DNA from: Micromonosporaceae bacterium
GTDB taxonomy: Bacteria; Actinomycetota; Actinomycetes; Mycobacteriales; Micromonosporaceae
Direction of reading: 5' to 3'
NCBI GenBank assembly: GCA_019690055.1
Contig: JADGGF010000021.1
Span: 1 to 20,166 of the forward strand
DNA length: 20,166 bases
The notes under the pieces are model-generated. The model saw nothing but the letters and a program-made list of their open reading frames with translations, was not told the DNA's origin and did no database searches. This document shows, piece by piece, positions 6,998-13,797 of this stretch (position 1 is its first letter; each line of letters starts with the position of its first letter). Position numbers and translations under genes: made by a program.

Positions 6998-7348
6998 TCA
7001 GGCCGCCGAGGCGCGTACCTCGTCCATGTCGAGCTCGCGTACCTGCTTGATGAGGTTCTCCAGCATCGCCTCGGGCAGCGCGCCGGCCTGCTGGAAGACG
7101 ATGACTCCGTCGCGGATCGCCATGATCGTAGGGATCGAGGAGATGTTGAACTCGACCGCGAGCTCCTGCTCAGCCTCGGTGTCCACCTTGGCGAAGGTGA
7201 TGTCGGGGTGCTTCTCGGAGACTCGCTCGTATACGGGCGCGAATCGGTGGCACGGCCCGCACCAGTCGGCCCAGAAGTCGACGAGCGTGATACCGGAGGC
7301 CTCGCTGAGCTGGTCGAACTCGGCCTTGGTCAGGTTCTTGGTAGCCAT
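6998..7348 (-). CDS. Thioredoxin
   Basis: This 116-residue cytosolic thioredoxin has the active site WCGPC at 29-33 (redox cysteines Cys30 and Cys33). FWADWCGPC sits after strand beta-3, the buried Asp24 (VDFW) is present, and the cis-proline is Pro73 in SSIPT. The usual length and complete fold indicate an active dithiol reductase, recycled by thioredoxin reductase, which is not in this window. The sequence after the active site (HRFAPVYERVSEKHPDITFAKVDTE) resembles actinobacterial thioredoxin-2-like proteins rather than the TrxA linked to trxB. A GGGGAG ribosome binding site precedes the ATG at 7348. The gene appears to be transcribed alone. Confidence 0.93.
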   Translation of the reverse strand: MATKNLTKAEFDQLSEASGITLVDFWADWCGPCHRFAPVYERVSEKHPDITFAKVDTEAEQELAVEFNISSIPTIMAIRDGVIVFQQAGALPEAMLENLIKQVRELDMDEVRASAA

Positions 7349-7888
7349 CGCTGCTCCCCACTGTCAGGGACGGTCACTGCTTGTGCTCCTTGCCAACCGT
7401 CCCGCTTGCCCGTTCCTTCCCAACCGTGTGCCGCCACGCCACATTCCGCGCCGACCCGGTGAGCGCCGGTCGGCCCGGCCTCGTGAGTGCCCGTTCGGCG
7501 GGAGACCCAGTCGGTCGGCCTGCTCGGACGGGCCGGGTTGAGACAGGTCCTGCTCCGGGTGGGCCGGGTTTTGACCGAACTGTTGAGGACGGGTCCGTTT
7601 AGGACCGGCGGCCGCGGGGTACCTCACAGCCGGATTACTGGGCCCTGTGTGAGCAACGTCTCAAACTCTCCGACTTCCGTGCACGTGCATCCGACCGGCA
7701 CAATGAACGGCACGAAGCGTGGGCGGCGGGAGCCGGGGAGGGCCTCGCCGCTCATTGCTCTTCAGTTTTCGGGGCCTCGTCCGTTCCCTGGGCCTCTTCG
7801 GGTCCCTTGGGCCTTCTCGGCCGTCCGGGGCTCTGTCAGCCTCTGTGGACTGCTTCCAGTTCTCTGGCCTGTTCACTTTGTGGCCACG
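7349..7888. other. 540-bp repeat-rich intergenic region, no convincing gene
   Basis: Reading frames here give only Arg/Pro-rich translations resembling no family I know. Instead there are three separate degenerate repeat sets. CCTTGCCAACCGT (7388-7400) recurs as CCTTCCCAACCGT (7415-7427). A unit of about 26 bp beginning CCTGCTC and containing GGGCCGGGTT occurs at 7519-7544 and 7549-7575. A pyrimidine-rich GGGCCT unit starts at 7772, 7790 and 7809, with an outlier at 7740. GGTCC-N5-GGACC lies at 7592-7606. The thioredoxin promoter should lie in the first 60 bases, but I cannot place it. A decayed gene is possible but not provable. Confidence 0.5.
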
Positions 7889-8593
7889 CTACGCCGGTGG
7901 CGGCCCCGCATGCTGGCGAATCCAGGTGTGCATGGCTATTCCGCTCGCCACGCCGGCGTTGATCGAGCGGGTGGAGCCGTACTGGGCGATGGAGCACACG
8001 AGCGACGCATGCTCCCGGGCCGCCTCGGACAGGCCCGGTCCTTCCTGGCCGAAGAGCAGCACGCACCGACGCGGCAGCTGTACGGTCTCGATCGGCACGG
8101 CGCCGGGCAGGTTGTCGACGCCGATCAGGACCAGACCTTCGGAACTGGCCCACTGCGCCAGCGCGGCCGCGTCGGGGTGGTAGCGCACGTGCTGGTAACG
8201 GTCCGTCACCATCGCCCCCCGGCGGTTCCAGCGGCGTCGGCCCACGATGTGCACGGCGGCGGCGAGGAACGCGTTGGCCGTGCGGACCACCGTGCCGATG
8301 TTCAGGTCGTGCCGCCAGTTCTCGATGGCCACGTGAAAGTCGTGCCGCCGGGTGTCCAGGTCGGCCACGATCGCCGAGACCCGCCAGTAGCGGTAGCGAT
8401 CGACGACGTTGCGGTGGTCCCCGTTGGCGAGCAGCTCCGGGTCGTACCGCGGGTCGTCGGGCCAGGGCCCCTCCCAGGGACCGACCCCGACCTCGGTCTC
8501 CACGGCCTCGGTCTCCGTGTCGTCGGTCCTCAGCGCATCGTCGTCCGCGTGGTGCCCGGCCACCCCGGCACGCCCCTCACGCTCATCGGCCAC
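7889..8593 (-). CDS. TrmH/SpoU-family RNA 2'-O-methyltransferase
   Basis: This 234-residue SPOUT methyltransferase has all three SpoU motifs. Motif 1 is NIGTVVRTANAFLAA (98-112), with the catalytic Arg104. Motif 2 is LLFGQEGPGLSE (179-190). Motif 3 is SIAQYGSTRSINAGVASGIAMHTW (201-224), which forms the knotted SAM site. The middle (RRRWNRRGAMVTDRYQHVRYH) is typical of actinobacterial family members. Such enzymes methylate the 2'-OH of a tRNA or rRNA nucleotide; the specific target is not readable. Residues 1-40 are acidic and low-complexity. GTG 8593 is chosen because conserved sequence begins near residue 45. The frame stays open upstream to 9004, but that stretch is not protein-like. No ribosome binding site is evident at the GTG. 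Confidence 0.88.
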   Translation of the reverse strand: MADEREGRAGVAGHHADDDALRTDDTETEAVETEVGVGPWEGPWPDDPRYDPELLANGDHRNVVDRYRYWRVSAIVADLDTRRHDFHVAIENWRHDLNIGTVVRTANAFLAAAVHIVGRRRWNRRGAMVTDRYQHVRYHPDAAALAQWASSEGLVLIGVDNLPGAVPIETVQLPRRCVLLFGQEGPGLSEAAREHASLVCSIAQYGSTRSINAGVASGIAMHTWIRQHAGPPPA

Positions 8594-9018
8594 ACCGGAA
8601 GTCTGGCGTACCGGCGGTCCCGCCGAGCAACCCTGCAAAAACGGGCGAATCGCCCACGCCGAGCCGGCCGCGCGGCGAGAATGGGCTGGTGGGTGACTCG
8701 GTATGCTGCCCGACGTCCGGTGCGGTACGACCGGATTGGTCGGGGCCTGTCTGAGCGCGACCGGAGTGTGGACGGCCGCCCTGGCTCCACTGTGGTCGGT
8801 GCTGGCCAATGGCCGTGACCGGCAACTCGTGGACGGGTCGGCACGATGACACACCTCGGGCGCGTCAAGGCAGGGATCGAGGCAGGTTCCGCCTAACGGA
8901 TTAACCGCGCCGGATGGAACTGATACCGTGGTGACAGACTCTGCCCACCCGAGGCTTGCGGTACCGAACGACCGGACGCCAGACCGATGGAGGCAAGCGA
9001 CCAAGGAGGAACACCGAT
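8594..9018. other. 425-bp divergent intergenic region
   Basis: I find no supported gene between the methyltransferase (-) and the 52-aa peptide gene (+). It contains a TCCACTGTGGTC near-palindrome (8786-8797) and, towards the right end, a plausible promoter for the rightward operon. No tRNA or strong hairpin was found by eye. Confidence 0.5.
8901..8929 (+). promoter_or_regulatory. Candidate promoter of the peptide/PH-domain operon
   Basis: TTAACC (8901-8906) resembles a -35 element and TACCGT (8924-8929) fits TANNNT, with a 17-bp spacer. Transcription would begin near 8936, leaving an untranslated leader of about 80 bases before the strong AAGGAGGA site at 9003-9010. Confidence 0.4.
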
Positions 9019-9177
9019 ATGGTCAAGAAGGTCTTCACCTGGGGCGGTGTGGCGTTCCTGATCTTCTTTATCGCCTTCCGCCCTGCATCGGCTGCTGAAG
9101 TCTTCAAGTCGATCGGTGCCGGCATCATGGACATCGCCACCGGCTTCGGCGACTTCTTTACCAACCTCGTCGCCTAG
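9019..9177 (+). CDS. 52-aa hydrophobic/amphipathic peptide
   Basis: A near-perfect ribosome binding site, AAGGAGGA (9003-9010), lies eight bases before this ATG, so the short frame is very likely real. Residues 1-25 look like a signal sequence or membrane anchor: two lysines, a hydrophobic core TWGGVAFLIFFIAF, then PASA-AE, a possible signal-peptidase site after Ala25. The remaining 27 residues form a strongly amphipathic helix, with F, I, I, I, F, F and L at 3-4-residue spacing (positions 4, 7, 11, 14, 18, 21 and 25 of the mature part). Gly is frequent on the rest of the helix. I recognise similar small proteins in actinobacteria but know of no assigned function. It ends nine bases before the PH-domain gene, indicating a shared transcript. 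Confidence 0.85.
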   Translation: MVKKVFTWGGVAFLIFFIAFRPASAAEVFKSIGAGIMDIATGFGDFFTNLVA

Positions 9178-9186
9178 CGAACGCCG

Positions 9187-9903
9187 ATGTCCGAGGAACC
9201 CCGGCCTGGAGCGGAGGACGACGAGCGTCGCCGGCCACCGTCGGAGCGCAAGACCGAGCCAATTCCGACGGTGTCCGGGACGATCATTGAGTTCGACGAG
9301 GATGAGTACGGGGCGATCCTGGAACCCCACCAGAAGCCCACTCAGGTCGACCTCATCGCGACCCGGGAACCGAGCGATCTGGTTCGGCGCTACCTGTTCC
9401 CGACGGAGAAGTTCCGGGGGGAGTGGCGGCGGCACTGGATCCACCTGGTGAAGCGACTGAGTCTCGGGGTACTCATTACATTTGTACTTGGCTATATTGC
9501 GGGCTTTTTGGCGAAGGAGGGGTACCAGGACGCCCTCACGATCCTCGTCGTCATCTGGCTGGGCGTGCTGGGCTGGGTCCTCTGGGACGTCGCCGAGTGG
9601 TACTACGACCGGTTCGTCCTCACCAACAAGCGGGTCATGGTGATCGCCGGAATCATCGCGCGGAAGGTCGCGATGCTTCCGCTGGCCCGCGTCACCGACA
9701 TGAAGTACACCCAGTCCCCACTGGGTCGCATCCTCGGGTACGGCACATTCGAGATCGAGTCGGCCGGCCAGGACCAGGCCCTGCGGAAGGTGTCGAACCT
9801 GCCCAACCCGACGGACCTCTACCTGCAGGTCGTCGAGGAGATGTACGAGCCCGAGGCCTCCGAGGCGCGGCGCCGCCCGGCCAAGGTCGACGACGGGTTG
9901 TAA
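9187..9903 (+). CDS. Bacterial PH-domain (bPH2/DUF304-type) membrane protein
   Basis: This 238-residue protein has a charged N-terminal tail (1-85) containing FPTEKFRGEWRRHWIHLVKR before the membrane. Two adjacent transmembrane helices follow (about 90-108 and 113-132). A C-terminal bPH2 domain begins VLTNKRVMVIAGIIARKVAMLPLARVTDMKYTQSPLGRILGYGTFEIESAGQDQ (about 144-198) and ends NLPNPTDLYLQVVEEM. This helix-pair plus PH layout is standard for the YdbS/DUF304 group. These are inner-membrane proteins of unclear function that have been linked to stress or envelope processes in some bacteria. The gene is co-directional with the 52-aa peptide gene, nine bases upstream. It is followed by a hairpin at 9980. 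Confidence 0.9.
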   Translation: MSEEPRPGAEDDERRRPPSERKTEPIPTVSGTIIEFDEDEYGAILEPHQKPTQVDLIATREPSDLVRRYLFPTEKFRGEWRRHWIHLVKRLSLGVLITFVLGYIAGFLAKEGYQDALTILVVIWLGVLGWVLWDVAEWYYDRFVLTNKRVMVIAGIIARKVAMLPLARVTDMKYTQSPLGRILGYGTFEIESAGQDQALRKVSNLPNPTDLYLQVVEEMYEPEASEARRRPAKVDDGL

Positions 9904-9979
9904 CGCTCGCACGGGCCTGGGGCCCTTGATGCGTGGCCTTCCCTGGTCGCTCTGGTCGCTGCGATGCTCCCTCGCGCCG

Positions 9980-10000
9980 CCGGAGAAATTCTTTCTCCGG
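9980..10000. terminator. Perfect 9-bp hairpin after the PH-domain gene
   Basis: CCGGAGAAA (9980-9988) pairs perfectly with TTTCTCCGG (9992-10000) over TTC. It lies 77 bases after the PH-domain stop and just ahead of the predicted sigma-factor promoter. It may be a terminator or an operator. Confidence 0.5.
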
Positions 10001-10008
10001 GGCCTGAC

Positions 10009-10033
10009 AACCTTTTCCGTCCGCCATCGCGTT
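10009..10033 (+). promoter_or_regulatory. Possible ECF-type promoter for the sigma factor
   Basis: AACC (10009-10012), 17 bp, then CGTT (10030-10033) has the general form of ECF -35 (AAC) and -10 (CGTN) elements. It sits 30 bases before the sigma-factor GTG. Autoregulation is common for ECF sigma factors, but these short motifs are weak evidence. Confidence 0.3.
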
Positions 10034-10063
10034 CTTCGCGCGTGACCGGGATGGGAGACGTCG

Positions 10064-10591
10064 GTGACGGACGAGGGTGAGTTCCGGCAGTTCGTCGCGC
10101 TCCGCTCGACGTCACTTCTGCGCACTGCGTATCTGCTGGTCGGCGACTGGGCGCACGCCGAGGACGTGCTGCAGACCGCGCTGACCAAGACCTACCTGGC
10201 GTGGCGACGGTTGGGTGAGATCGGCGCTATCGAGGCGTACGCCCGGCGGGTGCTGGTGACCACGGCGACGAGCTGGTGGCGACGCCGCTGGCACGGCGAG
10301 CGACCCAGCCAGGTGATGCCCGAACGGACAGAGGACCCCTACGACGGCTGGGCCGAGCGCCAGACCATCTGGGCCACCGTGCGGACGCTGCCGGACCGGC
10401 AGCGCGCCGTGCTGGTCCTGCGGTTCTACGAGGACCTCACCGAGGCGCAGACCGCCGAAGTGTTGGGCATTTCGGTGGGAACGGTGAAGAGCCAGACAGC
10501 TCGGGCGCTGGCCACGCTGCGGGAACGCCTCGCCCAGGCCGGGGTCGACACGCCGTCCCAACCGCTGGGTCGACAGAGGGACGCGTCATGA
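10064..10591 (+). CDS. SigE-family ECF RNA polymerase sigma factor
   Basis: This 175-residue protein has only regions sigma-2 and sigma-4, as expected for an ECF factor. Region 2 spans about 6-76 (FRQFVALRSTSLLRTAYLLVGDWAHAEDVLQTALTKTYLAWRRL), the SigE-family (sigma-70 SigE type) signature common in Streptomyces and Micromonosporaceae. Region 4 spans about 104-158 (LPDRQRAVLVLRFYEDLTEAQTAEVLGISVGTVKSQTARALATLRERL), including the helix-turn-helix that reads the -35 element. GGGAGACG lies just before the GTG at 10064. The stop overlaps the ATG of the next gene (ATGA), so the pair is translationally coupled and the downstream protein is the likely regulator or effector of this sigma factor. The signal is unknown. 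Confidence 0.93.
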   Translation: MTDEGEFRQFVALRSTSLLRTAYLLVGDWAHAEDVLQTALTKTYLAWRRLGEIGAIEAYARRVLVTTATSWWRRRWHGERPSQVMPERTEDPYDGWAERQTIWATVRTLPDRQRAVLVLRFYEDLTEAQTAEVLGISVGTVKSQTARALATLRERLAQAGVDTPSQPLGRQRDAS

Positions 10592-11811
10592 GCCGAATCG
10601 AGGATCTGCTGCGCGACACGTTCCGGGAGATCGTGACCACGTCGCCGGCGACCGAGGGCGTCGCTGAGCGGGCCATCGCGCGGGGCCGGCGGGCCCGGCG
10701 CAACCGGACGGCGATCGGCTCGCTGCTGGCGGTCGTGTGTGTGGCGCTCGCAAGCGTCGGGGTGGTCACGCTCGCGGGCGGTCGCGGCGCGACGGTGTCG
10801 CCGGGCCCGAGTGGGGTGGAGCCGAGCGGGACGTCGCCGACGCCCACCGTCGGCCCGGCGAACCCCCCTCCGGTCGACGTGGTGGTCGGCGACCGGCTGA
10901 TCCTCGCCGGGGGCGGGGAGGTCTCGCTCGCCGACATCGTCGCGTGCGGGCCGTGCTGGGTGGAGGGTGCGTGGCGCGTGCCCGACGGTTGGCTCATCGA
11001 CCTGTATCAGAGCACAGGGGCATCCGCCATGGATACGTCCACGTTGTGGCACGTCTCGGAGAACGGCGTGGCGTCGATGGTGGTGGTCGGGGACGGGGTG
11101 CTGCTGGTCAGCCCCGGCACGGCGCACTTCCCCGGCGTCCAGGTCGCCTGGATCGCCAACGGTCGGCTGCGGCTCGGTCGGTACGCCGATGGCGCGGTCA
11201 CCGAAGTGGCGAGCACGCCGGCGCCGATCTACGAGCCCACCATGCGTCCGCTGTATCCCCGTGCGCTCGTCGGCGAGGCGGTCGTGGTGGCCGGCACCCA
11301 AACCGGTGGGGGTCTGGACATCTGGGACGTGTGGTTCCCCAGCCGCGGCGACTACGCCCCGGCTGAGTACCCGACCATCGCCGCCCATGCCGTCACCCTG
11401 GATGGCGAACGGCTCATCGGCCAGTTCCGCCCGGACCCTGGTTCGAAGAACTTGTGTCTGGGGGAGCTCGATCCCGACGGCTTCACCCCGGTCCGTTCGG
11501 TGTGTCCGGCACCGTTCCCGGACTACTACCAAATCCTGCCCTCGCCGGATGGCCGCTGGTGGGGCGTCCCGGGCACGGAAGGCATCGCCCTCTACGAGGC
11601 CGAGACGGTGTGGGATGGTGCGGGCCCCGTGCGGACTCTGCCCTTGCCGGACGAAGTGTTCACGGTCGCTTGGATCGACGCGGAGACCTTTGTCGTTGTG
11701 CAGCGCTCCGGCTCGACCATCGTCCACACCGACGGCCGGCCCGACGAGTCGGTGCCACTGCACCTCGGCGGGGAGGCGAGCAGGTTCATCGAGGTGACCG
11801 ATCTCCGGTAG
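10588..11811 (+). CDS. Single-pass membrane protein coupled to sigma factor; putative anti-sigma/sensor
   Basis: This 407-residue protein has three parts. A short cytosolic N-terminus (1-40) starts MSRIEDLLRDTFREIV and is followed by an Arg-rich stop-transfer signal. One transmembrane helix spans about 41-63. A Pro/Ser/Thr linker (about 68-95) leads to an outer domain of about 310 residues rich in beta strands and Trp/Gly/Asp turns, suggesting a propeller-like fold. Four cysteines in the outer part (Cys120, Cys123 as CGPC; Cys290; Cys306) could form disulfides. The LRDTFRE...AIARGRRARRNR start resembles proteins encoded next to SigE-family sigma factors in actinobacteria. An anti-sigma or sensor role is inferred from the four-base overlap and topology. 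No zinc-binding anti-sigma (ZAS, HX3CX2C) motif is present in the cytosolic part. Confidence 0.85.
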   Translation: MSRIEDLLRDTFREIVTTSPATEGVAERAIARGRRARRNRTAIGSLLAVVCVALASVGVVTLAGGRGATVSPGPSGVEPSGTSPTPTVGPANPPPVDVVVGDRLILAGGGEVSLADIVACGPCWVEGAWRVPDGWLIDLYQSTGASAMDTSTLWHVSENGVASMVVVGDGVLLVSPGTAHFPGVQVAWIANGRLRLGRYADGAVTEVASTPAPIYEPTMRPLYPRALVGEAVVVAGTQTGGGLDIWDVWFPSRGDYAPAEYPTIAAHAVTLDGERLIGQFRPDPGSKNLCLGELDPDGFTPVRSVCPAPFPDYYQILPSPDGRWWGVPGTEGIALYEAETVWDGAGPVRTLPLPDEVFTVAWIDAETFVVVQRSGSTIVHTDGRPDESVPLHLGGEASRFIEVTDLR

Positions 11812-11822
11812 CGTCGGCGGGG

Positions 11823-12680
11823 ATGCGCATCGACCTGCACACTCACTCGACGGTCTCCGATGGCACGCTCTCGCCGGCCGAGGTGATCGCTGCGGCGGCT
11901 GCGGCGGAGCTGGATGTCGTCGCGTTGACTGACCACGACAACCTGGCCGGCTGGTCCGAGGCCGCGGCGGCGGCGCGGTCGTACGGTCTGGAGTTCGTGC
12001 CCGGCGTGGAACTCTCGTGCCGGTGGTACGGCGTCGAACCGTCGATCTCGCTGCACCTGCTCGGGTACTGGGTCGACGCCGGCCATGCGGGGTTGCAGGC
12101 GGAGCTGGCCCGGGTGCGCGAGGGGCGGGAGCAGCGGGCCCAGAAGATGGTCGACCTGATGCGTGCCGACGGCATCGACGTGACCTGGGCGGAGGTGCAG
12201 GAGTACGCGGCCGGCGGAACGGTTGGGCGCCCGCACCTGGCCCAGGCGTTGATCCGGCGTGGCCTGGTCTCGACGGTGTCGGAGGCGTTCGCCCCCTCGA
12301 TGCTCGGCGCCCGCTGGCGGGTGCCCAAGCCGGACATCGATGTGTTTCGCGGGCTGGACCTGATCCGGGACGCCGGCGGGGTGTCGGTCTTCGCCCATCC
12401 CCAGGCGAGCAGCCGGGGCCGGATCGTGCCGGAGTCGCTCATCGTCGAGATGGCCGCCCACGGCCTGGACGGGCTCGAGGTCGACCACGAGGACCACACG
12501 CCGGAGCAGCGGGCGCGGGTCCGGGCTCTCGCCGACCGGCTCGGCCTGGTGGCGACGGGCTCGAGCGACTTCCACGGGGCCAACAAGCCCACGCCGATCG
12601 GGGCGAACCTCACCGCCCCGGACGCCTTCGCCGCGCTCCGGGCCGCGGCCCACACGCGGGCCGGTGGCTTCTCGCGTTGA
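11823..12680 (+). CDS. PHP-domain metal-dependent phosphoesterase (YciV/TrpH-like)
   Basis: This 285-residue protein is a complete PHP domain. DLHTHSTVSDG (4-14) supplies His6, His8 and Asp13. ALTDHDN (34-40) gives Asp37, His38 and Asp39. VPGVELSC (59-66) gives Glu63. Later metal ligands include His192 in VFAHPQ, and SSDFHG (247-252) with Asp249 and His251. The order and spacing match the YciV/TrpH group, members of which act as 3',5'-nucleoside bisphosphate phosphatases or 5'-3' exonucleases on short RNAs, using a tri-metal centre. A role in RNA or nucleotide turnover is therefore likely. The ATG lies 11 bases after the preceding stop, with GGCGGGG adjoining. The TGA stop falls inside a palindromic repeat. 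Confidence 0.92.
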   Translation: MRIDLHTHSTVSDGTLSPAEVIAAAAAAELDVVALTDHDNLAGWSEAAAAARSYGLEFVPGVELSCRWYGVEPSISLHLLGYWVDAGHAGLQAELARVREGREQRAQKMVDLMRADGIDVTWAEVQEYAAGGTVGRPHLAQALIRRGLVSTVSEAFAPSMLGARWRVPKPDIDVFRGLDLIRDAGGVSVFAHPQASSRGRIVPESLIVEMAAHGLDGLEVDHEDHTPEQRARVRALADRLGLVATGSSDFHGANKPTPIGANLTAPDAFAALRAAAHTRAGGFSR

Positions 12681-12763
12681 TCTAGGGCCAGAGGTGGTGA
12701 GTTGATCTCCAGGCACCACTCTATGCCCTAGATCAACGCAAAGGTATGCCCTAGATCAACGCG
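12673..12763. repeat. REP-like palindromic repeat element
   Basis: CGCGTTGATCTAGGGC (12673-12688) is the exact reverse complement of GCCCTAGATCAACGCG (12748-12763). A second right-arm copy lies at 12725-12739. TATGCCCTAGATCAACGC is an exact 18-bp direct repeat (12722-12739 and 12745-12762, period 23). Inside, AGAGGTGGTG (12690-12699) pairs with CACCACTCT (12714-12722) with one bulge, and the loop holds another GTTGATCT (12701-12708). The whole can fold as one long interrupted hairpin. It contains the PHP gene's stop and ends 59 bases before the RecB-like gene. It looks like a dispersed intergenic palindrome (REP/MITE-like) and may also act as a terminator. Confidence 0.75.
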
Positions 12764-12821
12764 GGGGCCTGCTGACGTGTCCTTGGTGGGTGATGGCCGG
12801 CCCGGGTGGCAGGATCGATTC

Positions 12822-13727
12822 GTGACCGAGGCTGGCGTGGTCGGTGCCCCGGAAGGGCAGCAGGGGCTGTTCCCCGAGCCGCCGCGGCTGTTCACCTGCA
12901 CGCCGAGCAAGCTGGCGGCGTACGAGGAGTGCCCGCGCCGCTACCGGTTCACCTACCTCGACCGACCGACCCCGCCCAAGGGACCGCCGTGGGCGCACAA
13001 CTCGCTGGGCGCGAGCGTGCACACGGCGCTGCGGGCCTGGTTCGGCCTACCCCCCGACCGGCGGACGCCGACCGTGGTCGGCTCGCTGCTGCGGGCGACC
13101 TGGGTGCGGGACGGGTACCGCGACGAGGAGCAGGAGCGGCAGGCGTTCAACCGCGCCCGCCAGTGGCTTCTGTCCTACGTGGAGGGTCTCGACCCGGAGT
13201 TCGAGCCGCTGGCGGTGGAGCGGACGGTGGCCGCCAAGACCGCGACGCTGGCGCTGTCCGGGCGCGTGGACCGCATCGACGAGGTCGACGGCGAGCTGGT
13301 CATCGTCGACTACAAGACCGGACGGACGGGGCTGGGGCCGGAGGACGCCCGTGCCTCCCGGGCGCTCGCGCTCTACGCCTACGCCACCGCTCGGCTGTTC
13401 CGCCGCCCGTGCCGCCGGGTCGAGCTGCACCACCTGCCGACCGGTACCGTGGCGGCCCACGAGCACACCGACGAGTCGATCGCCCGGCACCTTCGCCGGG
13501 CCGAGCAGACCGCGGCCGACGCGATGGCCGCCGAGCGGGCGGTCGCGGCCGGGGCGGATCCGGACGAGGCGTTCCCGGCCCAGCCGGGCAGCATCTGCGG
13601 CTGGTGCGACTTCCGGCGTGCCTGCCCGGTCGGCGCGACGCGGCCGGGTCGCGAGTCCTGGGCCGGGCTCGACCGCGGCCTGGAGGCTGCCGAGTCGTAC
13701 CGCGGCCTGGAGGCTGCCGAGTCGTGA
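12822..13727 (+). CDS. RecB-family PD-(D/E)XK nuclease with predicted 4Fe-4S cluster
   Basis: This 301-residue stand-alone nuclease resembles the C-terminal nuclease domain of RecB/AddB and Cas4. The catalytic residues are visible: His67 (SVHTAL), Asp150 (GRVDRID) and the core Asp163-X-Lys165 (IVDYKTGR). Cys37 (EECPRRYRF) together with Cys269, Cys272 and Cys278 (CGWCDFRRAC) forms the iron-sulfur staple typical of these enzymes. LAAYEECPRRY is the usual family opening. It probably cuts or resects DNA during repair; actinobacterial homologues (Rv2119-like) are not well characterised. GTG 12822 is preferred, with AGGA about nine bases upstream; GTG 12777 would add 15 unconserved residues. The last 17 residues contain an exact duplication of RGLEAAES. 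The TenA gene converges on it. Confidence 0.88.
   Translation: MTEAGVVGAPEGQQGLFPEPPRLFTCTPSKLAAYEECPRRYRFTYLDRPTPPKGPPWAHNSLGASVHTALRAWFGLPPDRRTPTVVGSLLRATWVRDGYRDEEQERQAFNRARQWLLSYVEGLDPEFEPLAVERTVAAKTATLALSGRVDRIDEVDGELVIVDYKTGRTGLGPEDARASRALALYAYATARLFRRPCRRVELHHLPTGTVAAHEHTDESIARHLRRAEQTAADAMAAERAVAAGADPDEAFPAQPGSICGWCDFRRACPVGATRPGRESWAGLDRGLEAAESYRGLEAAES
13673..13725 (+). repeat. Exact 27-bp tandem duplication at the 3' end of the nuclease gene
   Basis: The 27-bp unit at 13673-13699 is repeated exactly over 26 bases at 13700-13725, in frame. It makes RGLEAAES twice at the C-terminus, and the second copy supplies the T of the stop codon. The lack of any mismatch points to a recent slippage duplication. 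Confidence 0.85.
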
Positions 13728-13762
13728 TGTGCTCGCCGATTCCGCGCCAGCGAGCTGCGCGG

Positions 13763-13777
13763 ACTGCCGAGGGCAGT
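13763..13777. terminator. Small hairpin between convergent nuclease and TenA genes
   Basis: ACTGCC (13763-13768) and GGCAGT (13772-13777) pair perfectly over GAG. A second possible stem, GCTCGC/GCGAGC, lies at 13731-13736 and 13750-13755. Both are short, so termination here is tentative. Confidence 0.35.
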
Positions 13778-13797
13778 GACGGGCGGCCGGCCCGGGT

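Noticed and set aside
7487..8818. 443-codon plus-strand open frame
   Set aside because: It mostly runs antisense to the TrmH-family gene, whose protein motifs are unmistakable. The remaining part has no protein character.
10948..10959. CGPC in the outer domain of the sigma partner as a thioredoxin domain
   Set aside because: Only the four residues match; there is no preceding strand-W or cis-proline and no thioredoxin fold around it.
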